Shown one piece after another: positions 1 to 11,599 of a stretch of 64,000 nucleotides of DNA (position 1 is the first letter of the stretch; every line of letters starts with the position of its first letter). Under the pieces are notes generated by a model. It was given only the letters and a program-made list of their open reading frames with translations. It searched no databases and was not told the DNA's origin. The stretch spans positions 62,001-126,000 of the forward strand of contig VWZX01009072.1 in NCBI GenBank assembly GCA_013399015.1. Direction: 5' to 3'. Origin of the DNA: Galbula dea (Eukaryota; Chordata; Aves; Piciformes; Galbulidae). The position numbers and the translations under genes are program-made.

Positions 1-1064
1 GGTAAGACTTAAGATCAAGAACAATCAGTTCCTGTATTAAGCTACCAAAATGTTTTTGTGCCAATTCAATTTTGGGATACGTGGGGTTCAGAGTGGTAGA
101 TTAGCTTAAGCAAGGATGAGTAATACCTGTTAGTCACTTAGTCTCCGTAAGAAAATGTGATTTCCTTTTTCTTTGAGTAATGTTATTGGGATTTGCCACA
201 GGCTAAGCACTTAAAAAAACCCACCATGAAGCAGAGACTTTGTACAAATGTATGATACTGCAAGTAGAAAAAAGTATCTCATGTAATCCATTAATTCCTC
301 CGTGCCACAGATTATCAATGTTGTCAGTGCACTTAAGTGTTGCTGCTGAACTCCTTCAGAGGCCTTTTATTTCCCTCCTTTTTCAATCAAAATGTAAAGC
401 TTGGGAAGTAACATAGTAGAAGCTGCTGTATGATCATTGCTATGGTAACATCCAATGTTACATGAGTAAAAGTGTTAGGAAGACTTTCAGGCTTTCCAAC
501 TACTTGGATTTCATTCACGCTATAGCAATTCCATGTTTTGCCTCCTTATTTGTAATGTATTACATATTGATGAATGTATTTGTAGATTTCTTTGGATACT
601 GAGACTTGTTAACTTTTTTATTTTCTGGTTGATAGCTCAGTTTGTGCAAGACTGAAGAATGGCATTGTAAATTTTCTGTTGATACAATACCAAAGCAAGG
701 GATTGGAAGTCTAATGCTTTAGATATTCTAAGTACTGTGGTTTTCAAAGGTGAGAGCCTGTTTAGTACTTGCCAAGTGTGTACTAGCCAGCCATGTATTC
801 AAAGCTTACAAGTGTATGCAGATGCTGCAGTACAACATCTGCTTGCCTGTGGGGACAAGCACATGTTTCCTAAATGCAGACTTGGTGCTCACACTGCTGA
901 ACTGCACCCTAAAAGTATTGGAAGGGCAAACATGAAGTGTCATGTTGTTGGAAGCTGACTTCTGTATACTGTTACAACAGGTCGGCCTTGAAGAAATGTT
1001 GTTTGACAACACCTTTAAAAATATTTACCATGAAGTCTTTTTACTTTCATTTTTTGTATTTGGT

Positions 1065-1165
1065 TGTGAGGTTGTTTGGGGTTTATGTATTTTTGTGTTG
1101 GTTTGGTTTTTATGAGGGGAGTCTGATTTGGTTTGGTTTCTGTTTGTTTGGGTTTTTTTGTTTAA
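1065..1165 (+). repeat. G/T-rich low-complexity tract
   Basis: The plus strand is almost entirely G and T here, built from GGTTTG- and TGTTTG-like words and ending in TGTTTGTTTGGG followed by a T run. An 18-nt stretch of it recurs in the G/T tract near 9459-9476. There is no coding meaning. It may reflect simple-sequence expansion or strand-asymmetric composition in transcribed DNA. Confidence 0.6.
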
Positions 1166-4100
1166 CTACTTTAAAAAGGAATAGCTAGGGAGAGGGGAAA
1201 CTTCAGTAAGCTGTTCAAGTGTGGATTAGAAAATGGCACTTGTGTATCCTCTGTGTGCAGTTCTGGCTGAAATTCCTGTGTGTTCTCAAGTCCTCCACTG
1301 ACTGACAACTGTATTTTCAGCCCATCACTTTGGACTAGCAGGCATTGGAAAAGGTGCTTTTGATCACTGCTGTAAAATAAGTGATCTCAATTTTATAATT
1401 TACTGTGCTATTGCTGAATTCCATATGTGTGTACCACCTACAATGACAAATCACTGAGCTGTTTAGCAATAGGCATTCATGTATGAGTTCCATTGCTTGA
1501 ACAGTGTTTTGTAACAGTTATGGATGCACTGTCCTATTTTTAACTACTTGTTCTGTCACAGCCTCTCATTTCTGCTTTCCTGCTTCTGCCGTTCTTTCCT
1601 TTCTCTGTCCTCTAGTGATCTCTATGGAGAGATCTGAATTGGCCCTCCAGAGGCTGTCCATCAGTGATGTCAGTCATTGAAGGGAGGCTAATTTGGGGCA
1701 GCATGGTGTAAGTAGAGGGTAGTGTCAAGAACTGTTTAAGTAGTGGATTAAATAAAAGTGTAAAAATTTTAAAATGCAGGTGTACAGTGAACCAGAGCTA
1801 GCCTTGAGCACCGGAATACAGTGTTAAAGTTGCTGCCTAAATCATACTCCACATCTAATGAAATATTTGGAATGTGATTTCAACCAGTGCTTTTGTTACT
1901 CTCCCATGAAGATCATCATTTGATGTTCCTGCTGTTAAAACTTTAATATTTTTTACTTTGTTATCACAGGAGCACACAGATGTTACCATGTATTTAATAG
2001 ATTTGGAATAGCATTGCTATGTATTGATTGCAAAGTATTGTATTTTGCAATAACTCAGTAAATCAACCCATGTCCACTATTACGTGTGTTTGTCTGTACC
2101 TGCAAGGCATAGGAAATGATTATATCCTGCCTTTAGAAGCTAATAATACATTTTATTCTATGTAATTGCATGCTGACAAATGCTGCCTTTCCTGAGAAGC
2201 CTACAGTGCATGGTAAAGTTTTGCTGTAATTTATTCTTTTGGAGCAGCAGGTCAGATAATAAGAACACTTATATTATGCCTTCTGAATTTTCTGTAGTAT
2301 ATAGGATAAGTCTTGTTGTGATCACTCGATTTGTTTTACTATTGGATGGGAGAGCTGAGTTGCAAGATGGTCTCATGACAGACCTTCAAAGAAGAAATGA
2401 GACTTCCTGTAGAAGAACTGTAGGACAGGCTATCAGCAAGTAAATGCCTGCCAGTGTAAAGGTGTAACTGAGTATCAGAAATGCTTTGCTTTGGCTTCCA
2501 TCAATTAAAGCATTAAAAATACTGGAAAAAGATTTGGAAGTGTCAGAAGAAACTTCATTTAAGAAGCAACACTTGAAAAACTTGCCCTTTGTAAGCTTGG
2601 GGCTTGCCTGCTTTTGAAGGATCACTTTCTTTTGCATCTTGGTGGTAGCTCTTGTGGGTGGAGCTGTAATAAACAGTGTCAGAGCAGGGTCAAATAAGGC
2701 AGACAGTTTTGTTTCTACTCATTTGTTCTGTAGCACAACTTGCACACAGTCATTTAGCATAGACTGGAAGCTAAAGCCAAAAGTTAGCATGGTACTGATT
2801 GGAATAGGTATTGTTCTCTGTGCCTACTTTGATGTTTCAAGTGCTCACATTCAGCTACATTCTATTAACATGCCTACAGGCCTAGGCCCTGCTGTCCTAC
2901 GCCAGTGTTTCCTCACTGGTATTTCTCCATCTAACCATTCTGGAGCACTGTAAGGACTATGTGATCAGGGGCTGGGGTTTAACCAGAGGTTTCTGAGCTG
3001 ATTTTAGGCCTCATATGCTCAAAACGCTCCTGCAGTGCTCTGTCTCTCCCCAGGTCTGTCATGCCTTACCTGCCCATTGCCACCACATTGATTTGTTCTC
3101 TGGAGCCCTGACAGGGACTGGTCCTAGTTCAAAATTAAGGTAGTTCCCTAAAGGTGCAGTTTCACAATTGGATGTAAGTCTGTTTTGGACAAACACAAAT
3201 CCCACATTACTCACTTTGGGTTTTCTTTTGTCATGGCTTGTCAGGAATTGACAATGTACATTGCTATTCTAATAAAGTGGGACTAGAAAGCCACAAGCTC
3301 TTCACACACTGGACCAAAAGCACAAGGACAACTAGACTGCTAGCTTATGCCTAGGAAGATGCATGGTCTGTTAGGTGTATGCCTGCTCACTCATCTATCA
3401 ATGCTGTGCCTGTGGCTGCAAGGATGCTTCAGGCGCCTCCCACTGTGCCGGTTTCATACGTACCAGCCCCCTCTGAAGCCAGCTGATATTCAAGCTCTGC
3501 CTGTTCCTAGCTCTTTTTGGAGTGAGTGATATACTTTTCACAATTTTCTGAACATTTGGGTCCAGGAGAACTTATTATGGAAAGTGTGAAGATAGTAGAC
3601 TTTCTCATATTTATATGGTACCAATTGGGCCAATAACCTGCCTGTATGTGACAGTTCTATGCATAAACAAACAGGTTGTCTCTAGAAAACCAGCTTGGGT
3701 CTGGAAGAAGTACTTCTACTTATTGTTTTTTGTTTCCTGGAGGATTTAAGACCTGCTGTTGCCTTTGTCAGTGTTTATTCTACAGATACATAGCAAAGAG
3801 CAGATCCTGAACAAGTCTTCTATAGTGTGTTTTTCACCTCCCTGTTCACTCTAGACAGTGTCTCAGCACAGGTTGTTGAGTACCCTCATACTCTAAAGCT
3901 GAGTCCAGGTCATGGTTATCTCAAAGGACTTTGGACATTTTGGAGATCAATTTTTATATCCAGCTCCTTCATTTCTCTTTAATTTGGACTGTATCTTGTT
4001 TCCATCATCTCTCAGTAAAGACCAGAATTAGTCTCTCCTGCTGGAATTCGCTTCTCTCACAAAAGGAACTGTCCTGCCCTCAACAGTCTAAATTATATTA

Positions 4101-7100
4101 TGGTAAGACCAAGTGAGTTTTTATTTCAATTCAGAAAAAAAAGAAAGTCTGGGAAAGAATGTAAATTGTAAACATTGGATTTCTATAATCAGCAACAATC
4201 TTAAGTGCCAGACTATACTAAGCATACACATGGGTTTAATTTTCATAGTTTTCATGGATCTCAGTTTGCAGATCATCATGAAATAACTGGATGGCTTGTT
4301 TAGTGTTTTTTAGAGTAGGGGAATTTACAGCAGTAGCATTCCTATGGCTGTGATCCAAAGTATGTTCTACAACTGCTGTGCCATGTAGTTCAGTATTTCT
4401 GTGGTTCTTGCTTAAAATATGCATAAAATACTTGTGTGAGTGTATATACACACATATAAATATACCAGATGAACTTTCTTATCAAAATGCTCAGGGCCTT
4501 GTTGTGTGCAGTCTCTGTGACAGTGGCTGTTGTGCGTTTGGACACTTGGAACCATTCAAGTCTGAATGTGCCTCTGTAATATCCAGGAAAACAGGCATTC
4601 ATCTCAGTTGCAACCCCTAGGTGATGCTGTAACACAAATGCACAGAGAACGTGACCTGGATTTTCAAGTGTTGCTTCTAATTTTGGGCTACTGACTTCAG
4701 CCACCTTGGCGTGGTTTTAAAGGCTTCATGACTCCTGTTGACTTTAATTACATGTGCTGTACACACAAGCCTGCAAAGTGCCCATGTTGTCAAACTTGCT
4801 ACAGAACAACCAAAGTAAAATAAAATCAAATGAGTGGCTTTGAGGAGGCTTTTAATTAAAATGTTAAATGATAGCTCTAGTCTTTGGAGAGCAAGAGCAA
4901 GAGACTTCTATTTTGGTTTCTACCAAACACAGAGACTAGTAATTTTTTGTCTGTGTACCTTCTACATTTGAAGGCAACACTGCTTTCTCCAGAGGATCTT
5001 TGAGATGAAGCTCTGGGCAGGGTTATTCTGGCTTTCCTCCTGTTCCCGCTGCCCTTTTTGTAGGGCATTGGGGTGAGATGGGGTGATAGCTGTTTGAAAC
5101 TGGTGTTTGGTTTTTGATCCTAGGAACATAGCTGGACCAGGCCACAGTCTGTCGTGCTGCCAGCTCACCTGAGTTTCTGGCTGTAGCAGTGAATTTGAGT
5201 TTATCTGCATGCTCATATGAGCCTGTCCCTCATTTGCTTCATGTGGCTCAGAGTTTGGATTGGCTCAGTATATTTCAGCAAGCATTCCAGACTTCATACT
5301 ATCTGCAAAGAATTCCCATTTTTCTATTAAGAGCCAATGAGCATTTTTTCTAAAGATCTGGAAAATCCTTGGAGTCATAAACCTCAACAAGGCACCCAAC
5401 TTATATACCAATTACTATGATTTCTGTCTGTTAACAATGAGATATTCCTATTTGCTTTGGAAAAAAAAAATTCATTTAACTTGTATATGGCAACTGAAGG
5501 AAATCGCAGCCCTCATTCCTTGCAGGAAGGAAGCACAGTGTCCTTGCTGTTCTCAGTCCAGTTCTGTTGAGGGTGGGCACTAGTAGAAACCTGTATTGAT
5601 TTTGTTGTAGCCTGACTTCAGTACTTAATGGAGGGGAAAAAGAACAGAGTGAAAAACGCCACTAAAGGACACATTTCCATTAATCAAATAATCTGGAAGA
5701 AAACCAAAACCTTTATTAAATTAGCTGAGACATTTTATTGGGTTTTTTTCCTGTGTATGTGCTGTAAGAGCTGTAGGTGATGCAAAATGATGCTTACAAC
5801 TTTTAAAATAGTCTTTCTGCCTATTTCCTGGTTTTGCCATATTTGGATCCCAGATCTGGATCGGCACATTCCATTTGCCCACATTTAAAATGCATTTTGA
5901 ATAGCAGGACAGAGATTGGGGCGGAGAAACCAGACAGAGCTGAACTGCTATTTCCTGGTGATGTTCTCTAAACATCCCAAAATATCTCTCAGGGTGGAGT
6001 GTTCTGCTTGTTGACTTTGGGTTTCAGCAGCACACGCCATTCATTCAGTCCCCATGCTTCTCACAGGGATGGTAACATGGTTAGCAGTAATGATCTTTCA
6101 TGCTGTAGTGTTTTCTTCTCACACCACTTCCATGTTGAAGGAATTTCTTTGAAACAATGCATAGGACATAGCAAACTTGATGGGGGTGTGGCCAGTAAGT
6201 TCATGTTAAATATTAGAAATGGGGACAAAGGGTAAGTGACTTGGCTACATTTCCTCAGGAAACTAAAGACAAAGAGAAGAGTAAGATCCCAGACCCCCAG
6301 TTCCCGTGCTGTTACCAGCAAATTAACATGGGAATTGCTAAAAAAGGGCTCCTGTAGTAAATCCAAGAATCTTACCCCCATCTCTTGATCCCTAAAAGTG
6401 AAAATGTACTGTGTTATACAAAGAGGGAACAGGAGTGAAGTGATACTCCTTTTCTATTCATATATTCTGATCTTTGTTATATTTTGCTGGCTTTCTTCAA
6501 TTTACTCAGCTTTTCCAATGAGCTTTCATGACCAATACCTTGGCTGTTGATTTAAAATTAGGGTTTGCTGAAGGTAGGTCAACGTGTGCAGGGCAAAGTC
6601 AAAGATCTTTGGAATTCCCAAGGCATGCTGGGCACTGTGGTTCTGAACTAACCTAGTAGCTCTCTGCTTTTCTTCTTAGCACTTGGAGTCCAATACATTG
6701 TTTAACTTCACAAGGTATGAAACAGGCAGGCTGGTTTGCATTCTTCACAGTTCACCAAGTTCAGTGATCCTAGCTGAACCAGAGCTGCAGAAGGAACTGC
6801 AACCAGAGGTTGGGAGTGGGTTTCTCATCCTCCATTTGAATTGGGGCTGATTTCAAAGGGAAATCTTAGTCCTTTGTAGGACTGTTCCCCCATGTACCTG
6901 AATAAAAATCACAGCTGGCCCTGTTCTAAAACAAATAATATAGCAAACAGTGTTTTGATCTCATGCGCTTCTTGCTGCTGTTCTGTGCACTTGCAGATGT
7001 TGTACCCATTCTCCCTCAGCTGCACTCTCTGTTGAAGTGCTCCATGTAAGTCTTGCAGTGTGAGATTATTTCAGACCTTTTGCTTCCCTTGGGTGTGTCC

Positions 7101-9417
7101 ATTTCTCATGAGCCTGGGTCAGTTTTGTCTCACAGCTTACTGCAAGATTGTCCTTATTGCAGGCCTTCACAATGACCATCGCTTGAATCTTGCTTATCTG
7201 ACCCCCAGCGTGTTTCCAGAGGACCATTCTGAGAAAAGCTGCTGTGATTAGCTAATAGCACGGTTCTCCTGTGTCTCTCTCACAGTGATTCTTTCAAATT
7301 TAGCTCTCATTAGCTTGGTTGTGCAGATGGCTGTGAATCCTTCTCATGTGCTACTGGCCATTAAAACTGGCATAGGCCATGACTCCATGTCAAATAGCCA
7401 GAGTCAGCAACTGCTGACTCAGATATACACTGCTGTAAATCACTTTGAGCACCAAGCACTGAAACATCAGTTGTCTCTCTGAAGAGCCCAAAGCTGGGAT
7501 ATGGTAGGAGTGTGGCCACCACATAAATTTATATTTTCTCTTTTTTCTGATGAACAGCTACATGTTGTTGCAGGGAGACCTGTTTGCCCATGCATGCATT
7601 GCTTTCCTGCATGTGCATGAGGAAACTGTAGTTTGTAGAAGTGTGTCATTTGGCACAGTCCTGCCACTAATACAAGGACCTTAAGGCCCTCATGGTTTTG
7701 GTTTTGCGTTTACCAGAATTGCTGGGTGAGTTGATCTCCTTTGCATCATGCTGTTTTCCCTGTTTTGTTATGGGAATAGTAAAGGAAATAATGACCCAAT
7801 TGAGTTTGGACCAGGCTAAAAAGTTTCAGTTTCTGCTTTTTAAATACTGTTCTGGAATCTGTCCATGCCCTAGTGTTTGGTTCTACCAGCCATGCTCTTT
7901 TGCCTTGACATGCCAGAGATCTTTCATCAAGGACTAATTACTTTTAGAAATTGATAGGAGGATGACAACCATTTTAAAGTGAAAAGAAAACGGAACCAAA
8001 ATACATCTTTTGTTTCTGACCTGCGTTCCTGGCTCATCTCTGTCCTTCCATCTAATAGGATCCCACAAGGCTACAGCTTTCAGCAGGTGACAGAGGCTTC
8101 TCAGTGGTAGTCTGGGTCATCCTCTGTTCTGCTCCACTCACAATTTCTTTACTCTTCTCCCTCAGCAGCCATACTGCTTTCCCTCAAGCAGTAGCCAGCC
8201 TCTTCCCTTCCAGCAGCAGAACAGGACAGCTGGATTCATACCTGCTTAGGACAATTCTCAGGAGAGCCTAAATTAGGTGTGGAGTCCCCAGTCCTTGCCA
8301 GTCAATAATATTCAGTAGGCACTTTCAAAGAGCAGGAGAGGTATTAGGTGGTTCAATCACCCTCTGGAGTTGCATGTGACCTTCGAAGGAGCCTCCACTG
8401 CCAGCAGCAGGCCTATAGCTACACCAGGCTTCTCATTGCAGCACCTAAATTGCAATGGGTGAGTCCAGGCCTTTGTCCCATTTTGCTCCACTGACTTGAG
8501 CCATGTGTCTGTTTTTCCCTGTTGGTCCTCACAGTGTGATACTGTTTTCCAAATGCAGAGATACTGCACTCCAGTGATGGATAGTTCCCATCTGATGGGG
8601 TGGGAATTGCCACCCCTCTTCCCAATGGTGTGCTTTTAGGATGCTGATGATACTCTGAGCCCCTTACAGTGTTGAAAAGGAAATGAAGGGATCCATGCTG
8701 GAATGAGCATGTTGTTCACCTGCTTTCTTACAGGATGTGCTAAATTTGAGGCTGTTTTCCTACCAGTATGATAAGAGAGATTCAGCATGGAAAAAGATAA
8801 AAAACAACAATTCTTTCTTTCTTCTCTCAACTCTCCCAAGCTCTAAGTCGTCCTCCCCAGTTTCTTTCTTTAGGTGCTAGCTGCAGCTGTTAGAAGAGGG
8901 TTAAACAATCTCGCTAGGAAGCAGAGAAGTTTACAATACCTAAGGAGGATTAACACATGCATAATCCCCTTACAAAGCCACTTGCCTTCCAACTCCAGTG
9001 AGTAAAAATAAAAAAAGGATTGGATCAATGTTATTTTTTTCATACCTAATTTGAGAACAATAGAACACATTAAGTAATTAAATTGTTCACCTGTAAGGTG
9101 CTTAAAAGCAATGCTGCTGTCAGATATATAATTAGCTGTAGTTAGCTGCTTGCTTGTTTACTTACCTTAGTTAATTTACCTAGTGTGGGGTCTTTGGGCT
9201 TGGAGCTTTATTTAGAAAACATTTTGTTGCATAAGGTAATGCAAAGGGTAGGCAGGGACCAAAGATAGAAATGGAAAAAAATAATTTACTGAGCCAACAT
9301 ACATGCTAATATAGGGCATTTCAGGTCCTCTGTTAAGCCATCTGCAGATGCTGGCAATTTATCTTTTGTCAGAACTGTATTCTTAACAGGTTGGGTAAAA
9401 TCACCCTGAGTATTACT

Positions 9418-9486
9418 GGGGTTTTTTGGGGGGTTTTGGGTGGGTTGTGGGTTTTTTTGTTTGTTTGGGTTTTTTGGTGTAGTTTG
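9418..9486 (+). repeat. G/T-rich tract with G-quadruplex motif
   Basis: G runs at 9418-9421 (4), 9428-9433 (6), 9438-9440 (3), 9442-9444 (3) and 9449-9451 (3) are separated by loops of 1 to 6 bases. This satisfies the usual intramolecular G-quadruplex pattern on the plus strand. T-rich GTTTGTTTGGG sequence follows to about 9486. No promoter or gene was recognised beside it, so a regulatory role is not claimed. Confidence 0.7.
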
Positions 9487-10535
9487 TTGGAATTTCTTTT
9501 CCCCCACAAAGGACCCACTCTGCTCTGCCTGTCTCTGCACACAACATGGAAAGCAGTGAGTTTTCAGCTTTCTTTAATAGAAAGATGACTTAGAAAGGTG
9601 CAGAGCTGTGCATGCCCAGACCTCATGAGCATTTTGGAAACAAGCTGCTACCTGCACCACCAGATGAAAACGAGCCTTAAATTATGAGGGTGCACTTGCT
9701 ATTTGTGTTTGGTCCCATTATGTACATGCATGGGGATGCATGTGAAGGGGTGAAGAGTGGGGTTTTTGCCTAGTTTCACGTGCTACCTCTGCCAGCACAC
9801 TGGCTGCCCAAAAGCCAGAGGGTGCAGATTGACAAGCTGTGACAGGACAGACCGACAGAAACCTGAGCAGGTGGAAGGAGGGAGGAGAGAACGGCAGGTA
9901 CAGGCTGCAGTTAACAGCTCTCTTGCCATGAACTATAGGCATTGCTGCCTGTGGGTCAGGACCATTCATTTCACTTGGTTTTCATAAAGTGTCTTAAAAA
10001 AATCTGACAGCACTGGCAAAGCAAACCTTGGGAATAATTTGCAGTCATTTATTGTTCAGATGTTAAGTGTGAATGGGTGACTCTGCAGTAAAGCCCACAG
10101 ACAGTTAGCATGTATGATCTGGATAAGGTGTATGGGAGGCTGGAAGGTAATGACTGACACCAGGGAAGAGGAGGCAAGATTATTATGCTGATGTTATGTG
10201 AGCACTGTAGAGGAAGTGAGCCTTTAAAGTGTGAAACCTCCAGCACTTGAAATGACAAGCAGTGCCTGCAGAAATCAGCTTGTGGGATCTGTTTCTTTTG
10301 CTAAGCTGCCTTTGAAGGTTGAGAGGGTTGTTTTGCTTTCAGTCCCCCTGGGGAAATTTTTCTGCCTTTCTAGTCTTTGCTGCTGATGGAGCTACACTCC
10401 TAGATCTGTAGGTGTCTGTATTCCCTTCACAGGCTCTGATAAAGCCCAGATTTTGCACAATATAAGTGATTGTACTTCCCTGTAGGTCTTGAGTTCAAAA
10501 GTCACAGGAGGCTGAGCCCATCAGCAAATGAGCCC

Positions 10536-11388
10536 ATCATAGAATCATGGAATGGCTTGTGTTGGAAGGGACCTTAAAGATCATCTAATTCCAACCCTGC
10601 TACAGAAAGGGATGCCACCTACTACACCAGGTTGCCCAGGGCTCCATCCAACTTGACCTTGAAAACTTCCAGGGATGAGGCATACACAACTGTATAACAA
10701 AGTATTTCTTCCTAACATCTAATCTAAACCTAGGCTCTTTCATTTTAAAACCATTTCTCCTTGTCCTACCACTGTCTGCCCATGTAAAAAGTCTGTCTCC
10801 CTCTTTTTTTTATAAGCTCCCTTTAAGTACTGGAAGGCCACAATAGGGTCTCCCTGGAACTTTCTCCAGTCTGAACAACCCTAACTCTCTCAGTCTGTTT
10901 TCATGGGAGAGGTGTTCCAGCCTTCTGATCATCTTCATTGGCTATCCTCCAGACCTGCTTTAAAAAGTCCATGTCTTTCTTATGCTGAGGGCCCCAGAGC
11001 TGGATGCAGTACTCTAGGTGGGGTCTCACAAGGGCAGAGTAGAGGGAGAGAATCCCCTCCCTCGTCCTTCTGGCCATGCCTGTTCAGATGCAGCCCAGGA
11101 CATGATTAGCTTTCTGGACTGCAAGCACACATTGCTGCTTAATGCCCAGCTTTTCATCCACCAGTACCCCCAAGTCCTTCTTTGCAGAGCTCTCACATTG
11201 AGTTCTTCTCCCAGTCTGTACTGGGTCTGGGATTGCCTCGACCCATTTGCAGGAGCTTGCACTTGCTTGTTGAACCTCATCCAGTTCATATAGGCCCACT
11301 TCCTGAGCTTGTCTAGTTCCTCCTGGATGGTATTCCTCCCTTCTGTTGTGTCAGCTGCACCACTCAGCTTTATGTCATCTGCAGACTA
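10536..11388 (-). mobile_element. CR1 LINE retrotransposon, 5'-truncated copy
   Basis: This is a chicken-repeat-1 type non-LTR retrotransposon lying in reverse. Its 3' end is at the left: two 8-bp tail units (CATAGAAT, then CATGGAAT) at 10538-10553, followed by the well-known CR1 3' sequence (TGGAAGGGACCTTAAAGATC and onward). The right part matches the CR1 ORF2 C-terminal region. CR1 elements are the dominant LINEs of birds and are usually severely 5'-truncated, as here. The usual length of a full element is about 4.5 kb, so roughly the last fifth remains. Family assignment rests on recognition of the sequence, not on a database search. Confidence 0.93.
11026..11299 (-). pseudogene. CR1 ORF2 C-terminal remnant (broken)
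   Basis: The minus strand encodes a recognisable piece of the region after the CR1 reverse transcriptase: residues KDLGVLVDEKLGIKQQC followed by a KANHVLGCI-like segment at about 11088-11185. The similarity is split over two overlapping frames, because the upstream part (the QYRLGEEL segment) is read in a different frame. At least one frameshift has therefore occurred. There is no catalytic reverse transcriptase or endonuclease domain, so the copy is dead. It belongs to the CR1 copy at 10536-11388 and is not a host gene. Confidence 0.85.
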
Positions 11389-11474
11389 ACTTCATGGGTT
11401 CTGCTTTTTTAGCAAGTGTTGGTTTCATGGCTCGTGACAAATCCATCTCAATATAAAAATCATATGTACAAGTT

Positions 11475-11587
11475 GACTTTTTCCTCCTTTTTTTCCTCCT
11501 TTTTTTCCTCCTTTTTTTCCTCCTTTTTTTCCTCCTTTTTTTTCTCCTTTTTTTTCTTCTTTTTTTTTTTTCTTCTTTTTTTTCCCT
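11475..11587 (+). repeat. 12-bp polypyrimidine tandem repeat
   Basis: Tandem units of CCTCC plus seven T (12 bp) run from about 11478, become less regular (CTCC, CTTC) after 11535 and end in T runs near 11583. The plus strand carries only C and T across the array after the first few bases. Each CCTCC-T7-CCTCC block reads the same backwards, so the tract is a homopurine-homopyrimidine mirror repeat, a class known to form triplex H-DNA. It lies about 90 bp beyond the truncated 5' end of the CR1 copy. Reading frames through it (serine/phenylalanine-rich or lysine/glycine-rich) are artefacts. Confidence 0.92.
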
Positions 11588-11599
11588 CTGTGGAAAACT

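Larger units (their letters stand above)
1..10535. other. Non-coding region, left part of window
   Basis: No exon, RNA gene or clear mobile element was recognised. Reading frames are short (106 codons or fewer), overlap on both strands and show no recognisable domain. The first 2.5 kb contains T- and G-rich stretches on the plus strand (notably 1065-1165) and a possible polyadenylation hexamer AATAAA at 1751-1756. It could be intron, 3' untranslated or intergenic DNA. Nothing seen decides between these. Confidence 0.6.

Noticed and set aside
10514..10539. GAGCCCATCA direct repeat at the CR1 3' boundary as a target-site duplication
   Set aside because: Both copies lie on the same side of the element only 16 bp apart, and CR1 elements usually make no clear duplications.
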